Assembly (NCBI GenBank): GCA_024734495.1
Contig: JALMQS010000089.1
Span: forward strand, 1,545,990-1,609,989
Source of the DNA: Forficula auricularia
Lineage: Eukaryota; Arthropoda; Insecta; Dermaptera; Forficulidae
Direction of reading: 5' to 3'
Length of the DNA: 64,000 nt
Of the stretch, positions 47,479 through 58,805 are shown piece after piece. How positions within the stretch are numbered: position 1 is the first letter of the stretch; every line of letters starts with the position of its first letter. The translations under genes were made by a program, and so were the position numbers. The notes beneath the pieces were generated by a model. The model saw nothing but the letters and a program-made list of their open reading frames with translations. It was not told the origin of the DNA and made no database searches.

Positions 47479-49075
47479 AACCGACTTCAAAAAAATTAAA
47501 TAATAAAAACTCAAAAATCAAATAAAATGCACTAAAAGGCATAAAATAATTATCTTATTTAGTTACAACTAAACGATGAAATTGTTACATGAAATCACTT
47601 TTTGAAGTCGGTGCCAAAAATATACATTTTATGAAATCAAACTCGACGGATCTTACTTAGGGCCAGTTGTATGTCGGTTGGTAAGCACTTTTTAACCGTT
47701 GTCAACAGGGTAAATCCTTTGAATTCGCTTTCGGACACAAGGTGAATTCTAAGGATTTACCCTTTGTCAACAGTTAGAAAGAGTTTACCAACCGACATAC
47801 AACTGGCCCTTAGTACGTTTGGCGGGTACGCTCGCTTATATATTTTGTTTAGCACCGACTTCAAAAAATGATTTCATGTAAACAATTTCGTCGTTTAGTT
47901 GCAACTAAAATTAGATACTTATTTTATACCTTTTAGTACATTTAATTTTATTTTTGAGTTATTATTATTTTATTTGTTGCATTTAATTTTTTTGAAGTCG
48001 GTTTATTTTATTTTTATAAAAATTATTTTTATTTTTCTCTTTTTAGTGATGTTATTAATAGTGACTTAAGATAATACCTTGCATGCATCTCGTAAGAGAA
48101 AGCGTCGGGCGAATGAATCAGAAAATAATAATAATAATTCAATTCATAAATCTAGAAATTATCTCGAAACGTTAGCGGATTTTAAATAAATGTTTTAAGT
48201 TTTTTTATAAAAGATTTTATTTATTATAATTTCGATTATTTGCTCATAAGAATTGGATATTTACGTTATTTCATCATTGATCATATCATCAGAACTTGGC
48301 CAAATTAATATGGGACCACCCCTAAGGTACCCCCTTTCCAATAAAAAAGAATCATCGAAATCGGTCTACCTTGGAGCTATACTGATCCGAACGAAGAAAG
48401 AATGATTAAAATCGGTCCATAAACAAAGAAGTTATGCCTGAACAAACATAAAAATAATTTTTAAGAAAAATAAAACCGACTTCAAAAAATTAAATGCAAC
48501 AAATAAAATACACTAAAAGGTATAAAATAATTATTATCTTATTTAGTTACAACTAAACGACGAAATATTAACGTGAAATTACTTTTTGAAGTCGGTGCCA
48601 AACATATACCTTTTATGAATCGCACTCGACGGATCTTACTTAGTACGTTTGGAGGGTATGCTCGCTTATAGGTATAGTTTGTTTGGTACCGAATTCAAAA
48701 AGTAATTTCATGTTAATATTTCGTCGTTTAGTTGTAACTAAATAAGATAATAATTATTTTATACCTTTTAGTGTATTTTATTTGTTGCATTTAATTTTTT
48801 GAAGTCGGTTTTATTTTTTTCTTAAAAATTATTTTTATTTTTCTCTTTTTAGTGATGTTATTAACAGTGATCATATCAGCAGAACTTGACCAAATTAATA
48901 TGGCACCATGCTTAAGAGACCCCCTTTCCAATAAAAAAAGAATCATCGAAATCGGTTCATAAACAAAGAAGTTAGGCCTGAACAAACCTAACAAAAAAGG
49001 TATAATATCAATAAAAAAAAATGGCACCAATCGGAGACTAGCCTGAACCCAATTGAAGTCGGTTAAAAATGACGA
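47479..49075. repeat. Family B repeats, two adjoining copies
   Basis: Copy 3 (47479 to about 48470) and copy 4 (about 48471-49075) lie next to each other with repeated accgacttcaaaaaattaaa, aactaaacgacgaaatatta and tcgacggatcttacttag. Copy 3 has a Harbinger MITE in its centre. Open frames here are repeat-derived. Confidence 0.8.
47660..47809. mobile_element. PIF/Harbinger-type MITE, copy 2
   Basis: 150 bp, ends GGGCCAGTTGTATGTCGG and complement, with TTA duplication (47657-47659 and 47810-47812). Its ends match those of the 7581-7727 element. Confidence 0.9.
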
Positions 49076-49198
49076 AAATGATGCCGTATTCGATGAAATT
49101 TGCAAAAAAAATCGAAGATGGATGAAGGTTAGTTTTTTGGACAGCATCCTCTTGTTGAAAAGTCACCAACCGGCACTTATATTTATCTATATTTAATA

Positions 49199-49290
49199 TA
49201 TGTGTGTATGTTTATTTGCATCAAGCAGGGGACAACCTCTTTGTTTCCCTTCGTGGTCTAATTATTTGCATTAACCAGAGGATACATTCT
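49199..49290. repeat. Fragment of hammerhead-bearing element
   Basis: The piece tgtgtgtatgtttatttgca plus caagcaggggacaacctctt matches the right end of the element at 60545-60973. No core motif. Confidence 0.65.
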
Positions 49291-49848
49291 TTAATCTCTA
49301 CCTATTATAAACATGATTTTCACACTGTTAACTTAAAATTGACTTTTTATTATTTAATTCCCTTCGCTATTTGCCTAGAAGTTTTTTTTCTCGAATAATA
49401 CTATCGTTATTTCTTTCTTATTAGTTTTATTAAATTTTCCTATTTTTATCAAGATCACTTGTAAAGAAACTTTCTTCTTTCTTCAAAGTTCATTAAATTA
49501 TAATTTATTTTGTCAATTGCCTTTATAAAAGTCATTATGGAAGTAATATCTTTTTTGTGCTCTTTCCCCATTTTCGTTATCAATTTTAAATGAATATTAA
49601 TAAAAATAAACAACCATTCCATAAAATACTTTTTTATTATATTTTTTTCTTCCTTTTTATTTCTTTAGTCTGTGAACGTGAAAATTAATCGAACACATCT
49701 TTGGTAAATAATTTTAAGCATATTCTGATTAAAATATAATTTGTTTTCTTACTTTACACGTGTTTGATTTAATCGAAAAAAATTCAAGAAAAATCTAACG
49801 AAACTGAATTAAATTTAAATTTGTATTAGATGAAGGAGGGGGTATCAG
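49291..49848. other. Unassigned AT-rich sequence
   Basis: No supported gene or element. Confidence 0.5.
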
Positions 49849-50907
49849 CTAGGGTTTCTCATTTCCCGGCAAATAATAATTCCCGAGAAACGAGCATATT
49901 TCTAAGTAATTGCCAAGATTCCTGGGAAAACTGGGATTTTAACCGACTTCAAAAAAGGAAGAGGTTCTCAATTCGACTGATTTTTTTTGTCTATGTTACC
50001 TGATATCTTCGCCAATTGTGAACCGATTTTGATGATTTTTTGCATTGGGTTCAGTCTATAGTTTTTGATTGGTCGCGTTTTTTTTCATTGATATTGGACC
50101 TGATTTCATAAAATGTATATGTTTGGCACCGACTTCAAAAATTGATTTCATATAAATATTTCGTCGTTTAGTTGTAACTAAATTAGATTATTATTTTATA
50201 CCTTTTAGTGTATTTTATTTTATTTTTGAGTTCTTATTATTTTATTTGTTGCATTTATTTTTTTGAAGTCGGTTTTATTTTTTTTATTTTTAATATTTAC
50301 TAATCAAAATAAAATTATTAATTTAAAAAATCATTCATTTATTTTTTTCATTAAAACAAAAAACTTAATTACTAATAGAACAAAAACAAAGTTATTTATC
50401 AGAAGAGTTTTTAAAATGAGTTCTGAGACAAACTAGCGCATTAACCGAATTGTCATTGAAACGTGTATTAATTTTGGTGACAAAAAGGCAAGAAGTCGAA
50501 AATACTCTTTCACTTTCTTTTGAAGTTGATTTAATGCAAAAGGAGACCATCTAAGAGCATTTTCAAATTTTTTGTTAATTTCCCACTGGCTTCAAATAAA
50601 TTAAATTCTTTTAATATACCTATAGTCTTTTAATAAAATCTCCAATTTCTTTCTGACGACATTCTTTTTCTTTAATAACCCTTTAATTTTAATATTTAAA
50701 ATTTTATATCTGTGAAATGATAACTGAGTGTTATTGAAATTAAATTAAACTTATTTTAATTCACTAAGAAACTGCAATTTTTTAATTATTTAAACTTTAG
50801 ATTTATTTAATATTTCATTATTCCTGTCCATGATCAATAATTAAAGGATTCGTAGAGTTGGACATGACTTTAAATTAAATACAAGTTTTCTACTTTAAAT
50901 AGGTTCA

Positions 50908-50939
50908 AACGTTTCGATGCTGGTTCGCAACTTCTTCAG
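50908..50939 (-). ncRNA. Hammerhead-like motif, left arm
   Basis: Core CTGAAGA, extra A, stem GTTGC/GCATC with one mismatch, GAA, ACGT, T. Helix I is weaker than in the right arm because of base changes. Confidence 0.45.
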
Positions 50940-51169
50940 TGGCTCATTTATTAAACTTATTTGTCCAGAGTTTAAACTAAGAGAAAAACCATTTTTAAAC
51001 AGTATCCTTATAATACTCAATTTCATCAAATAATATAAAACATAAACCTTTTAAAACAATGAAATTGTTTCCTGTCAAAATAATTAAAAGAATCATGATG
51101 ATTCTACTGTTTGAAAATGGTTTTTCTCTTAGTTGGAGCTCCTGACAGGTAAGTTTATTAAATGAGCCA

Positions 51170-51201
51170 CTGAAGAGGTTGCGAACCAGCAACGAAACGT
51201 T
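51170..51201 (+). ncRNA. Hammerhead-ribozyme-like motif, strongest helix I
   Basis: CTGAAGA, extra G, a perfect stem GTTGC/GCAAC with GAACCA loop, GAA, ACGT, T. The 5' flank AAATGAGCCA pairs with the 3' flank TGGCCTATTT over ten positions, nine of them pairing (one G-T) and one A-C mismatch. This is the best full match to a hammerhead in the window; helix III would have to form between two copies via ACGT. Confidence 0.6.
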
Positions 51202-51598
51202 TGGCCTATTTAAGTAGAAAACTTTGTATTTAATTTAAAGTCATGTCCAACTCCCTACGATTCCTTTAATTAATTTAAATTTATTCTTGTAACTTTTTAA
51301 AATATATAGAGTGAAGACACACACATGGCTTGATTTTCAAATATTTGTGTTGCTCAGCTGCATAATCACGAATACAAGAAAGTCAATGCTGGTTACTTTA
51401 TTTTCAAATATTTTTAAATAAAACAAGTAGTTTTGGAATACATATTTATTTTTCATTTATATGATGATAAATGTAATAAATAATCCCGGGAATTGACTTT
51501 TTTCTCGGGAAATCGGGAATAGATATTTTTGCGGATTTCCCGGGAAATCGGGAAACGAGAAATCCCGCGAGAGAAACCCTAGTATCATCCAAAGTTAG

Positions 51599-51722
51599 AT
51601 GCGCTGGGTTCAATAAAACACCCTGAATATAACGTTTCGCCCTAAATTTCTTTGGCCATCTTCAGTTAATTCAGGCCGAAACGTTTTATTCAGGGTGTTT
51701 TATTGAACCCAGCGCATCCACC
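51599..51722. repeat. Foldback with hammerhead-like core
   Basis: Arms atgcgctgggttcaataaaa and complement enclose a - strand core at 51631-51665. The arms are nearly perfect. Confidence 0.85.
51631..51665 (-). ncRNA. Hammerhead-like motif
   Basis: CTGAAGA, T, stem GGCC/GGGC region with GGC/GCC pairing, GAA, ACGT, T. Helix I: CCTGAAT pairs with ATTCAGG across a small internal loop. Confidence 0.45.
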
Positions 51723-51794
51723 CCTTGGAACGCCCTAAGACGCCTTCGACAGACGTCTTTCGCGTATTAATACAGCAGAGTGTAAACTAAATTA

Positions 51795-52045
51795 AAGTTT
51801 TTGCCGAGAGTAGCTGAATTTTTATATATTGAAGGAGACAACAAAAGAGTGTGTCTTCTGCTGGAATTATAAATTTTATTTATTTATAATTATTAATTAA
51901 TATAATTAATTATTCATAAATTAATTCCTGTGAATACATTGTAATAGACTGATGAAGAGGGCAAAGCCCTCGAAACTATAGTCTCGTTATAAATAAATAA
52001 AATTTATAATTCCAGCAGAAGACACACTCTTTTGTCTCCTTCAAG
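51795..52045. mobile_element. Hammerhead-bearing inverted element
   Basis: Left arm aaagtttttgccgagagtag to tcttctgctggaattataaa, right arm inverted and shorter, ending gtctccttcaag. The motif at 51949-51983 lies between them on the + strand. The asymmetric arms recur in the other copies. Confidence 0.8.
51949..51983 (+). ncRNA. Hammerhead-ribozyme-like motif, ACTATAGT family
   Basis: CTGATGA, extra A, stem GAGGGC/GCCCTC, GAAA, C-TATA-G, T, C. The eight bases ACTATAGT are fully self-complementary, so helix III can close on itself or pair with another copy. Helix I: GA/TC plus TAA/TTA. Confidence 0.6.
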
Positions 52046-52079
52046 AATGTAAACTCATATTAATTGTATTATTTAATCT

Positions 52080-52650
52080 CAACAAAAACACTTGTGTAAA
52101 AAAGGCCAAGTTCGATTAATAAAATCCGTTTGCCAAAAAAAGTAGTGAGATCTAATGTGCTGCCAAGTTAAACATCATCAATTTATTAAATGAGTCGAGA
52201 ATATATTAGTAACTTCAATTAAACCGCATGTTTTTCATTTCACATGTCCCTCTACATTTTTATTGATTTCACATTTTTAGTTGAAATTATTTTCCTAAAA
52301 ACTTGGCTTTTACGCATTAAATTATTATTATTATTGTTTGATAGGGCCTCCACCACTCCCCTCTTATTAAGATCCCATGATATGGTAACTAGTAATTCGT
52401 GACATACATAATATTGCGTAAAAGCCAAGCTTAATGAAAATAATTTCAACTAAAAATGTGAAATCAATAAAAAATGTAGAGGGACATGTGAAATGAAAAA
52501 CATTAATTGAAGTTACTAATATATTCTCGACTCATTTAATAAATTGATGATGTTGAACTTGGCAGCACATTAGATCTCACTACTTTTTTGACAAACGGAT
52601 TTTATTAATCGAACTTGGCCTTTTTTACACAAGTGTTTTTGTTGAGATTT
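52080..52650. repeat. Foldback family H, copy 2
   Basis: Arms of about 280 bp, ctcaacaaaaacacttgtgt and complement, with gtagtgagatctaatgtgct inverted at the right. Uninterrupted, unlike the copy at 6880-8076. Confidence 0.9.
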
Positions 52651-52659
52651 CACTTCTTT

Positions 52660-53260
52660 TTGTAAGATGCATTTATCCTATAAATTTAACCCCTTCATTT
52701 CGGGCCCAGAAGAAGGAAAAGTTTCGATTTTTCAATTTCGTCCTTTATTAATGTGTGAAGCTTTACCAGTATGCCAAATTTCAGCATTCTAGGTTCATTG
52801 AATTTTTAGTTTATGTTAATTAAGTCTATAACTTTCACCCCTTCATTTTAGGTCCTGAAGAAGGGAAAGTTTCGATTTTTGGATTTTTCCCATTAATTGT
52901 ACCCCAAACTCTACCTGCCTGACAAATTTCAGCATTCTAGGGTTAGCGGAAGTACTCTAGAATTTTGATGAGTGAGTGAGTGAGTCAGTCAGTGACGAAA
53001 AAGCCTATCTTTGGCTTCTTGTAACTTGGATGGTATAAACACTAGAAATATGAAATTTTGTAATTTAGTTAAGCTTATGGACCAGTATTCTGGAAAAAAA
53101 TTTCAGCCATGTAGAGGTTTCCATTACGAAGTTACAGAGGCGTCAAAATGGCCTGAGTTGTTTCCTGTAAAGGGTAGTCTGGCAGTGCACACATCCGCGC
53201 TTGAATCGAACTTGGCTGGGGCACTGCCGTGCCCCCAGATCTGGGATTTTCGCTAAACTT
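52660..53260. repeat. Dispersed repeat with internal duplication
   Basis: Two similar segments (about 52690-52800 and 52835-52950) share aaatttcagcattctagg and agaaggaaaagtttcgattt. A gagtgagtgagtcagtcagt stretch follows. A + strand frame at 53011-53256 is open for 81 codons but resembles nothing known. Class unknown. Confidence 0.45.
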
Positions 53261-54312
53261 AATTATTTAATCCACCTACTTTACCAGATTTGCAAGAGTT
53301 GACTATTTGAATTTATGCGAGTTACAATTTTTTTTACATACTACGTGATGGTTTGAATAATTATGCAACAAATAATCATTATTAATCTAGGCTACTGCCG
53401 ACCGAGAAATCTACGTTTTTTGACCGTGAATTTGAAAATTCTGTTTAAGTAGCCACGCTGTATCTGAGTAAAATTTTTGGAATCTTTGTTGAGGATTGTG
53501 TCGTGGAGGTAGCTACTAGTTCTTCAACTAACATAAAGAAGTCATTCCATTGTTATAACACAAAATATTTTTTCAAAGTACTGAATTAAATAAAAAATGA
53601 AATAGATATATGTTGAATATCAAAAGGTCAAGGTTGAAGAATAATTGCATACGACAATGGCAGAAAAAATTGAAATCTCTGACATTTGAGATGAGAGAGA
53701 GAGTGAGTGTCGGTTTCTTTGTATTCAACATTTTGTTATTTATTGTATTTTTACCACAGAAACTTATATAATATCAAAACAATAAAAAAAAGTACATATA
53801 ATGGAAGGTAGCCTTAAATACCAAAGATAATTAATGTACTTATCATACTTTCTTCAAAAAATATTTTACAAATGTGAATTCAAAGTTAAAATTGTGATAG
53901 ATATAAATTAAAGAACCATCCTTGTAAGTAGAAGTAGAAAATTTAGTTAAAAAATACTTAAAATTGTTCTATTATACTTCCTTGACATGTTTTACTAAAG
54001 AAACAGGTCGAGGACTTAAATAGGACCTGGGATAAGTTCCACGTGGCCATTGTGCCCTTTTTGGAATTATGCCAGAGTATTAGGGTGGAATTTGGAGGCA
54101 GAAAATGAATAGCCACCTTAATGTTTGACGGGGAATCGCCTTACTTATAGGCAATCATTAGAACAGAATCATAGTGCCAAAAAGATCCTCCCTATGAAAG
54201 GAAATAAAGCATCGCAAACTCATACTGAGAGCTTGAAATATTCTAAAATGAGGACTTGTGCCTCTAAGCAGGCGAGTAATAAAAATTTATTTATTTATTT
54301 ATTTAAATTATA
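53261..54312. other. Unassigned AT-rich sequence
   Basis: No supported gene or element. Confidence 0.5.
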
Positions 54313-55569
54313 TTTATCGGGTGAGTTTTTTTTTTATCTTGAGACAGTCTTATAACTTAAAAACAGTGCATTAGATGAATAAAAGTTTCAAATAAAAGTT
54401 TGTTTATATCAAGGGGAAACTAAATACGCTATTTTATGTCGACGTAGAACAAGCTTTCAAGGGTATTTCAAGATCAAGTTCTGTTTTTTTAAACGGAAGC
54501 CTATATTTTTCTTTGCGTCTACTTAATCATCAAAAAAAACTGAACAACTTTCATAAGAACTATTTTTATACGACATCAAATAAACATAATATTAAATCAA
54601 TTAGACTCAAAAAATCTTATTTAATAATTTTTAACAATTATTTACTTAATTATCAAATAATAATGATTAAATAATTAATTATTAAATAAATAATTTAATA
54701 ATAATTAAAAATTTAATGATTTTGAGACACTGGTCTGTGGCATTCCTGAATGTAATGCAAGTATTCTGGATGAATTCCAGTTCCAATTTCGTTATTTTGG
54801 CCTGTTTCGGTTTCTACGTAGCCTTTACATTTTTTTTTAAACTGATTTACAACACGATAAAATGAAGCTTTTGAAGGTGTATTCCTATCAGGAAAACGCT
54901 CGACATCCATTTCAATGGCAGCCCCATTCCCATAACACTTGTTCCACATTCACCATAAATTAAGACCATTTCAATTCTATCTTCAACAAAAAATGCTCCG
55001 TGTTTAATATGCTAATACAATATAACTATCAACTGGATTGACACGAGAAATAAAATTTTTTAAACTCAAGAATTTTAAGTAGTTCTATTAAGTAGAAAAT
55101 AATCTCTTAAGTCTGTGTATAATGAAATTTTAATATCATTAAAAACACTTATTTTCATTGTTGTGACTCTTCAATTTAATAATGATTTATTTAATAATTA
55201 AATATTTAATCATTATTATTTGATAATTAAGTTAAATAATTGTTAAAAAGAATTTTTTTTGAGATCTAATTGATTTAATATCATTTTGTTTATTTGATGT
55301 CATATAAAAAATAGTTCTTATGAAAGTTCTTCAGTTTTTTTTGAAGATTAAGTATGCGTAAATAAAAAAAATAAGCTTCCATTTAAAAAACAGAACTTGA
55401 CCTTCAAATACCCTTGAAAGGTTGTTATACGTCGACACACAATAGCGTAGTTTAGTATCCCCTTCATATAAATAAACTTTTATTTGAAAATTCTTTTCAT
55501 ATAATATATATATATATAACTGTTTTTGAGTTATAAGACTGTCTCAAGATAAAAAACTCGCCCAGTATA
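54313..55569. mobile_element. Long-TIR element K, copy 2
   Basis: Ends tatcgggtgagtttttt and aaaaaactcgcccagtata. Arms of about 400-550 bp contain ttgagacagtcttataactt. A broken helix-turn-helix frame lies between them. Copy 1 at 28597-29833 has lost most of it. Confidence 0.85.
54713..54969 (-). pseudogene. HTH-domain fragment of insect transposon protein
   Basis: From ATG at 54969 the - strand reads MVLIYGECGTSVMG; the reading frame then shifts, and the other frame continues GNGAAIEMDVERFPDRNTPS, KASFYRVVNQFKKK. This matches the N-terminal helix-turn-helix found in many insect transposon proteins (the pattern MV.IYGE....AA.MY.ERFP.R..PS...F.R...., often annotated DUF4817). Only this DNA-binding part is present; a stop follows within the element. 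Short and frameshifted, so not functional. Confidence 0.7.
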
Positions 55570-55885
55570 ATTTGAATTAACATTTCATTCATTCGCTTGG
55601 TGATTTCTTCTATAATACATTTTATAGTCATTTTAGGGTTGCTTTAATTTATTTTCCCTGCCATATTGTTTAGAATAATATTATTTTACCCCAATTTAGG
55701 GCAACTTCATGAACACAAATTATTCACAATCGTATCTTAAAAGTCCTTAGTTTATAGAAAACAAATATTCATACTAAACAATCTCTTAATAAACTAATTA
55801 TTATATCATTCTCACTTGTTCTAATTAATTGTCAAAGAATTATTGAAACTAAGAGTTAAAAATTTAAAAAGTAATTTTAGTCCAG
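55570..55885. other. Unassigned AT-rich sequence
   Basis: No supported feature. Confidence 0.5.
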
Positions 55886-56575
55886 GCAAATTACGATTTT
55901 AACAGGAAATAATTCCCGGTAAAGATTTTATTGCTCGAATACCTTTATTGGTACTTCAATATTACTACCCTAAGTTTTCCCCCCAAATCTGTGTTTATAA
56001 ATACCATACTAAACGATTCTAAAAACAAATCTTTTCCTACTAAAAATGTAAGCTGAACCACTTTGTGGATCCTCTATTTACTGGGCTATTACAATTGGTA
56101 ATGGTATTTTACAGATAATTATATATAGTACATATTTATGGGCTCATAGTCTATACTAATACTAGGGTTTTCTTAATACATGGTATTGTTACTCAAATGT
56201 TGAGCAATAGGCGTTAAAAGCCATTTTTAGAGAAAAAGTACCAATTTTTGAAAAAATAGAAAAAAAGTGTTATTTTTGACAGGCGCTAATACCGGTTCTA
56301 CTGAACCTAATTAGATGAAATTGTTATCATTTTACTCATAATTTAAAGAGCTTTAATTTATCTATTAAATATCTTTTTTATTTGATAAGCCGTTTTAGAG
56401 TTATTCAAGAAAAACTGAAAAAACTCCGAAATTTTCTCATTTTGAGGCACGTAGATAAATTTCTACAACAGAGATTTGGGGGGAAACTTAGGGTGGTAAT
56501 ATTGGAGTACCAATAAAGGTATTCCAGCAAAAAAATCTTTACCGGGAAATTATTTCCTGTTTATGCCATTTTTCA
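55886..56575. repeat. Inverted-repeat element, about 110-bp arms
   Basis: Arms aacaggaaataattcccggt and complement (near 56545-56565), plus ttggtacttcaatattacta inverted at 56490. The centre holds no coding sequence. Confidence 0.8.
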
Positions 56576-57765
56576 CGTGATTTGACTATTTGTATTTTTT
56601 AATTCTTTTTTTTTAAGTTTTATTAAGGAAATCATACAATATGGAATGGAAAATTAATTATTACAATAATTGTTAATGGGATCCTAAAACGAGGGTGTTC
56701 CATTCAAAAGAAAAGCCTACTTTGGTTAAAACTTTAAATATAATTATTACATTAATATGATTTCACAAACATTTCAAATGTATTTTAACTTGATATTGAT
56801 TGAAATTTAATTTAATTTAATTTTCTGTTAGATAAATTTATATGGCTTCTTTTTCCGAAGTTAAAATTGTAGTTATATTATAATATAATATAAAATGAAA
56901 AGGTTATTTTTCTTTATATTATACTTTGTTACAACTCAACCCTTGAAATGACCTCCCCCAAGTCTTATATCTAAAAGAAAATTGATCAAATTTTCTAATT
57001 AAATTAAACGTTACGGGAATCTAAAAAAAGGCAGAATAATGATTTTAGAATTTTAAAAATTGTATTTTACTTTTACTTTTATCTAAATATTTAAATTACA
57101 ATCAGCTATATTGAATTTAATTTAATTTTGAAACAAATAGATTTTATTTTAAAACTATTTTCTCATTTTTATAGATCTAATTTATTAAATTAAAAAATAG
57201 ACCTGGTTGGCCAAGATTGTTGTGTTGTTGCTCGATCGAATTTTATTTCCTCACATACTATTTACAAATTTAACCGGCTATGTATGTGGCTATAATCTGG
57301 CTCCTACATTTATTTATACTCACAAACTTACAAAAATAAGTAGAATAAGTAGGGGAAGGTCGGGTAGTACCGGACCGAGCCTAGTATCGGACAAGTGTTG
57401 TTCCTAGTATTTGTTGCGGGTATCAGTAGCTGTCAAGACACCAGATTATTGCGTAAAAGAAGAAAGTTCAGCTGCCGCCATATTTACTCAATCGACAGTG
57501 TTGTTGACACGTGGCATAAAATTTAGTTTTTTTAATAGTGTTTTGAGCGGACGAAGATAACTTCTAGTTGTCATAGCTTGCCTGAAAGTGATTCCAACTT
57601 GTCTTTTTGTTTATTGTTGTAAACAACATTTATTGTCCTTTAAGTTGTAGGCCGTAAATCTTCTTAACACCTTGGATTCCGATGGCACCAATGTGTTCTC
57701 ATGAGCAAGCCAAACGTTGGATTCCGATGGCACCACATTGGTGTGTGTCATGCTCAAAGAAAAAC
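56576..57765. other. Unassigned sequence
   Basis: AT-rich to 57340. From 57350 a GC-richer part starts aggggaaggtcgggtagtac, which looks like a transposon end without a found partner. No gene supported. Confidence 0.4.
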
Positions 57766-57769
57766 TGCG

Positions 57770-58085
57770 TGCGGGCTGGTGGAGTGGGCGGTTTGGGGTT
57801 CCAGGGGCATAGCGTGGGGGGAGTACAGGGGTGGGTGTCCATGGGGCATAGCGGGGAATGTGGAACGGGGTGGGTGTCCAGGGGGCGTAGTGGGGGATGG
57901 TATGGGTGGGGGTCCAGGAGGCATATCGGGGGTGGGGTGCGGGGGTCGGGGTGTTTGGTGGGTTTCGGGTGGTGGGGGTCCAGGGGGCGGGCCTGGTTGG
58001 AGTGTGGACTTGGTTGGTGGGGGTCAAGTGGGCCTAGCTCCCTGGCTAGCAAGGGGCCTCTGAGGGCGGGCCTCGCAGTTAGTTT
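57770..58085. repeat. G-rich repeat, copy 2
   Basis: Imperfect array of gtgggtgtccagggggcgta-like units ending ggcgggcctcgcagttagtt. It is strongly G-skewed on the + strand, with many runs of three to six G. Long frames on both strands are products of the repetitive composition. Confidence 0.75.
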
Positions 58086-58511
58086 AAATTAAATTGAAAG
58101 TTTATTTAATTGCATCTTAATTTTTTTGATTAAATGCGCATTTTGTACTAAATATGTAAATATATTTAACAAAAACTAACAAACATATAGACGTATGAAT
58201 ACGAGATAATATATATATATATACGAGATATCATATGTTTTATTGATTTAAATGTCAAAAAAAAATTTCTAACCACCTGATTCCCCTCCTCTAATACATT
58301 AAAAATAATTTTATATATATATATATTTTTAAATCCAACTCCCGCCTACGTAATTTGGTTAACTTGTGGAGGTTGCCTACTAAAAATAACTATTCATAAT
58401 GATAGCTAAACTTTCAAAATTATTTTCTTAACACTAATATAAAACAAAAGTTTCATAAAGTTGAAAAAATTAAAAAATTTCTCCTAGTTCAGAAACGAAA
58501 ATAAACCTTAC
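58086..58511. other. AT-rich flank of cullin fragment
   Basis: No further cullin exon was recognised; (TA)n tracts at 58208-58223 and 58314-58327. Confidence 0.5.
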
Positions 58512-58726
58512 CTTAAGTTTTGTTTGTTGATCATTGTTTCTTCAGCTTCGAAACAGTGCTGACGTAGTAATCTTTTGCATAACATTTTGGAGTAGAATTT
58601 TTCAAAATGGTCTTTCTCACCAATATAAGTAAAAATTGTAATAACCTTCGAAAGCTTTTCTTCGATTTTCTTTTCCGAAAATGTTTTTGTTGATTTTCTC
58701 AGAACACTATCACAATACATTGCAAG
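58512..58726 (-). pseudogene. Cullin-1-like gene fragment, downstream exon
   Basis: The exon begins after an acceptor (tttttag, at 58727-58728) and ends at a strong donor (cttaag|gtaagg). It reads LAMYCDSVLRKSTKTF, then IFTYIGEKDHFEKFYSKMLC, KRLLRQHCFEAEETMIN. Cullin-1 proteins have the same layout here (LLARYCDSLL.KS, F.YI.DKD.F.KFY.KML.KRL, MISKLK). It is in the central scaffold region of the ubiquitin-ligase subunit. The exon end reads MINKQNLR instead of the usual MI.KLK; five extra bases in an ACAAA repeat would explain this and would shift the frame. Less decayed than the repeats around it. Confidence 0.8.
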
Positions 58727-58805
58727 CTAAAAATAAAAAAATAAAAATAAATACGATTAAACAATTTTATACAAATAAATTAATAGTGCATTCAATCAAA
58801 TTTAC
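58727..58805 (-). other. Short intron (79 bp) in cullin fragment
   Basis: GT (gtaaatttg, from 58805) to AG (tttttag, ending 58727) in phase 0. It joins a frame reading SPSSYL to LAMYCDS, matching the KSPELLARYCDS of cullin-1. Its presence argues against a processed retrocopy. Confidence 0.65.

Larger units (their letters stand above)
50838..51273. repeat. Foldback with two hammerhead-like cores
   Basis: Arms aattaaaggattcgtagagt and complement, about 150 bp, also share ggttcaaacgtttcgatgct-type sequence. Each arm carries a core: 50908-50939 (- strand) and 51170-51201 (+ strand), facing outward from the centre. Confidence 0.85.
49849..51582. mobile_element. TIR element family I, copy 2, with two insertions
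   Basis: Ends ctagggtttctc and gagaaaccctag. Family B has inserted at 49940-50292 and a hammerhead-bearing foldback at 50838-51273. Its interior matches copy 1 at 32692-34299 but lacks the RNase H fragment, which fixes that fragment as a later insertion. Confidence 0.8.

Noticed and set aside
53011..53256. 81-codon frame
   Set aside because: No recognised domain, and it lies in a dispersed repeat. Recorded there without a gene call.
57611..58092. Long proline-rich and glycine-rich frames on both strands
   Set aside because: All frames are open because the G-rich array lacks stops. Composition and the similar array at 43.3 kb show repeat DNA.
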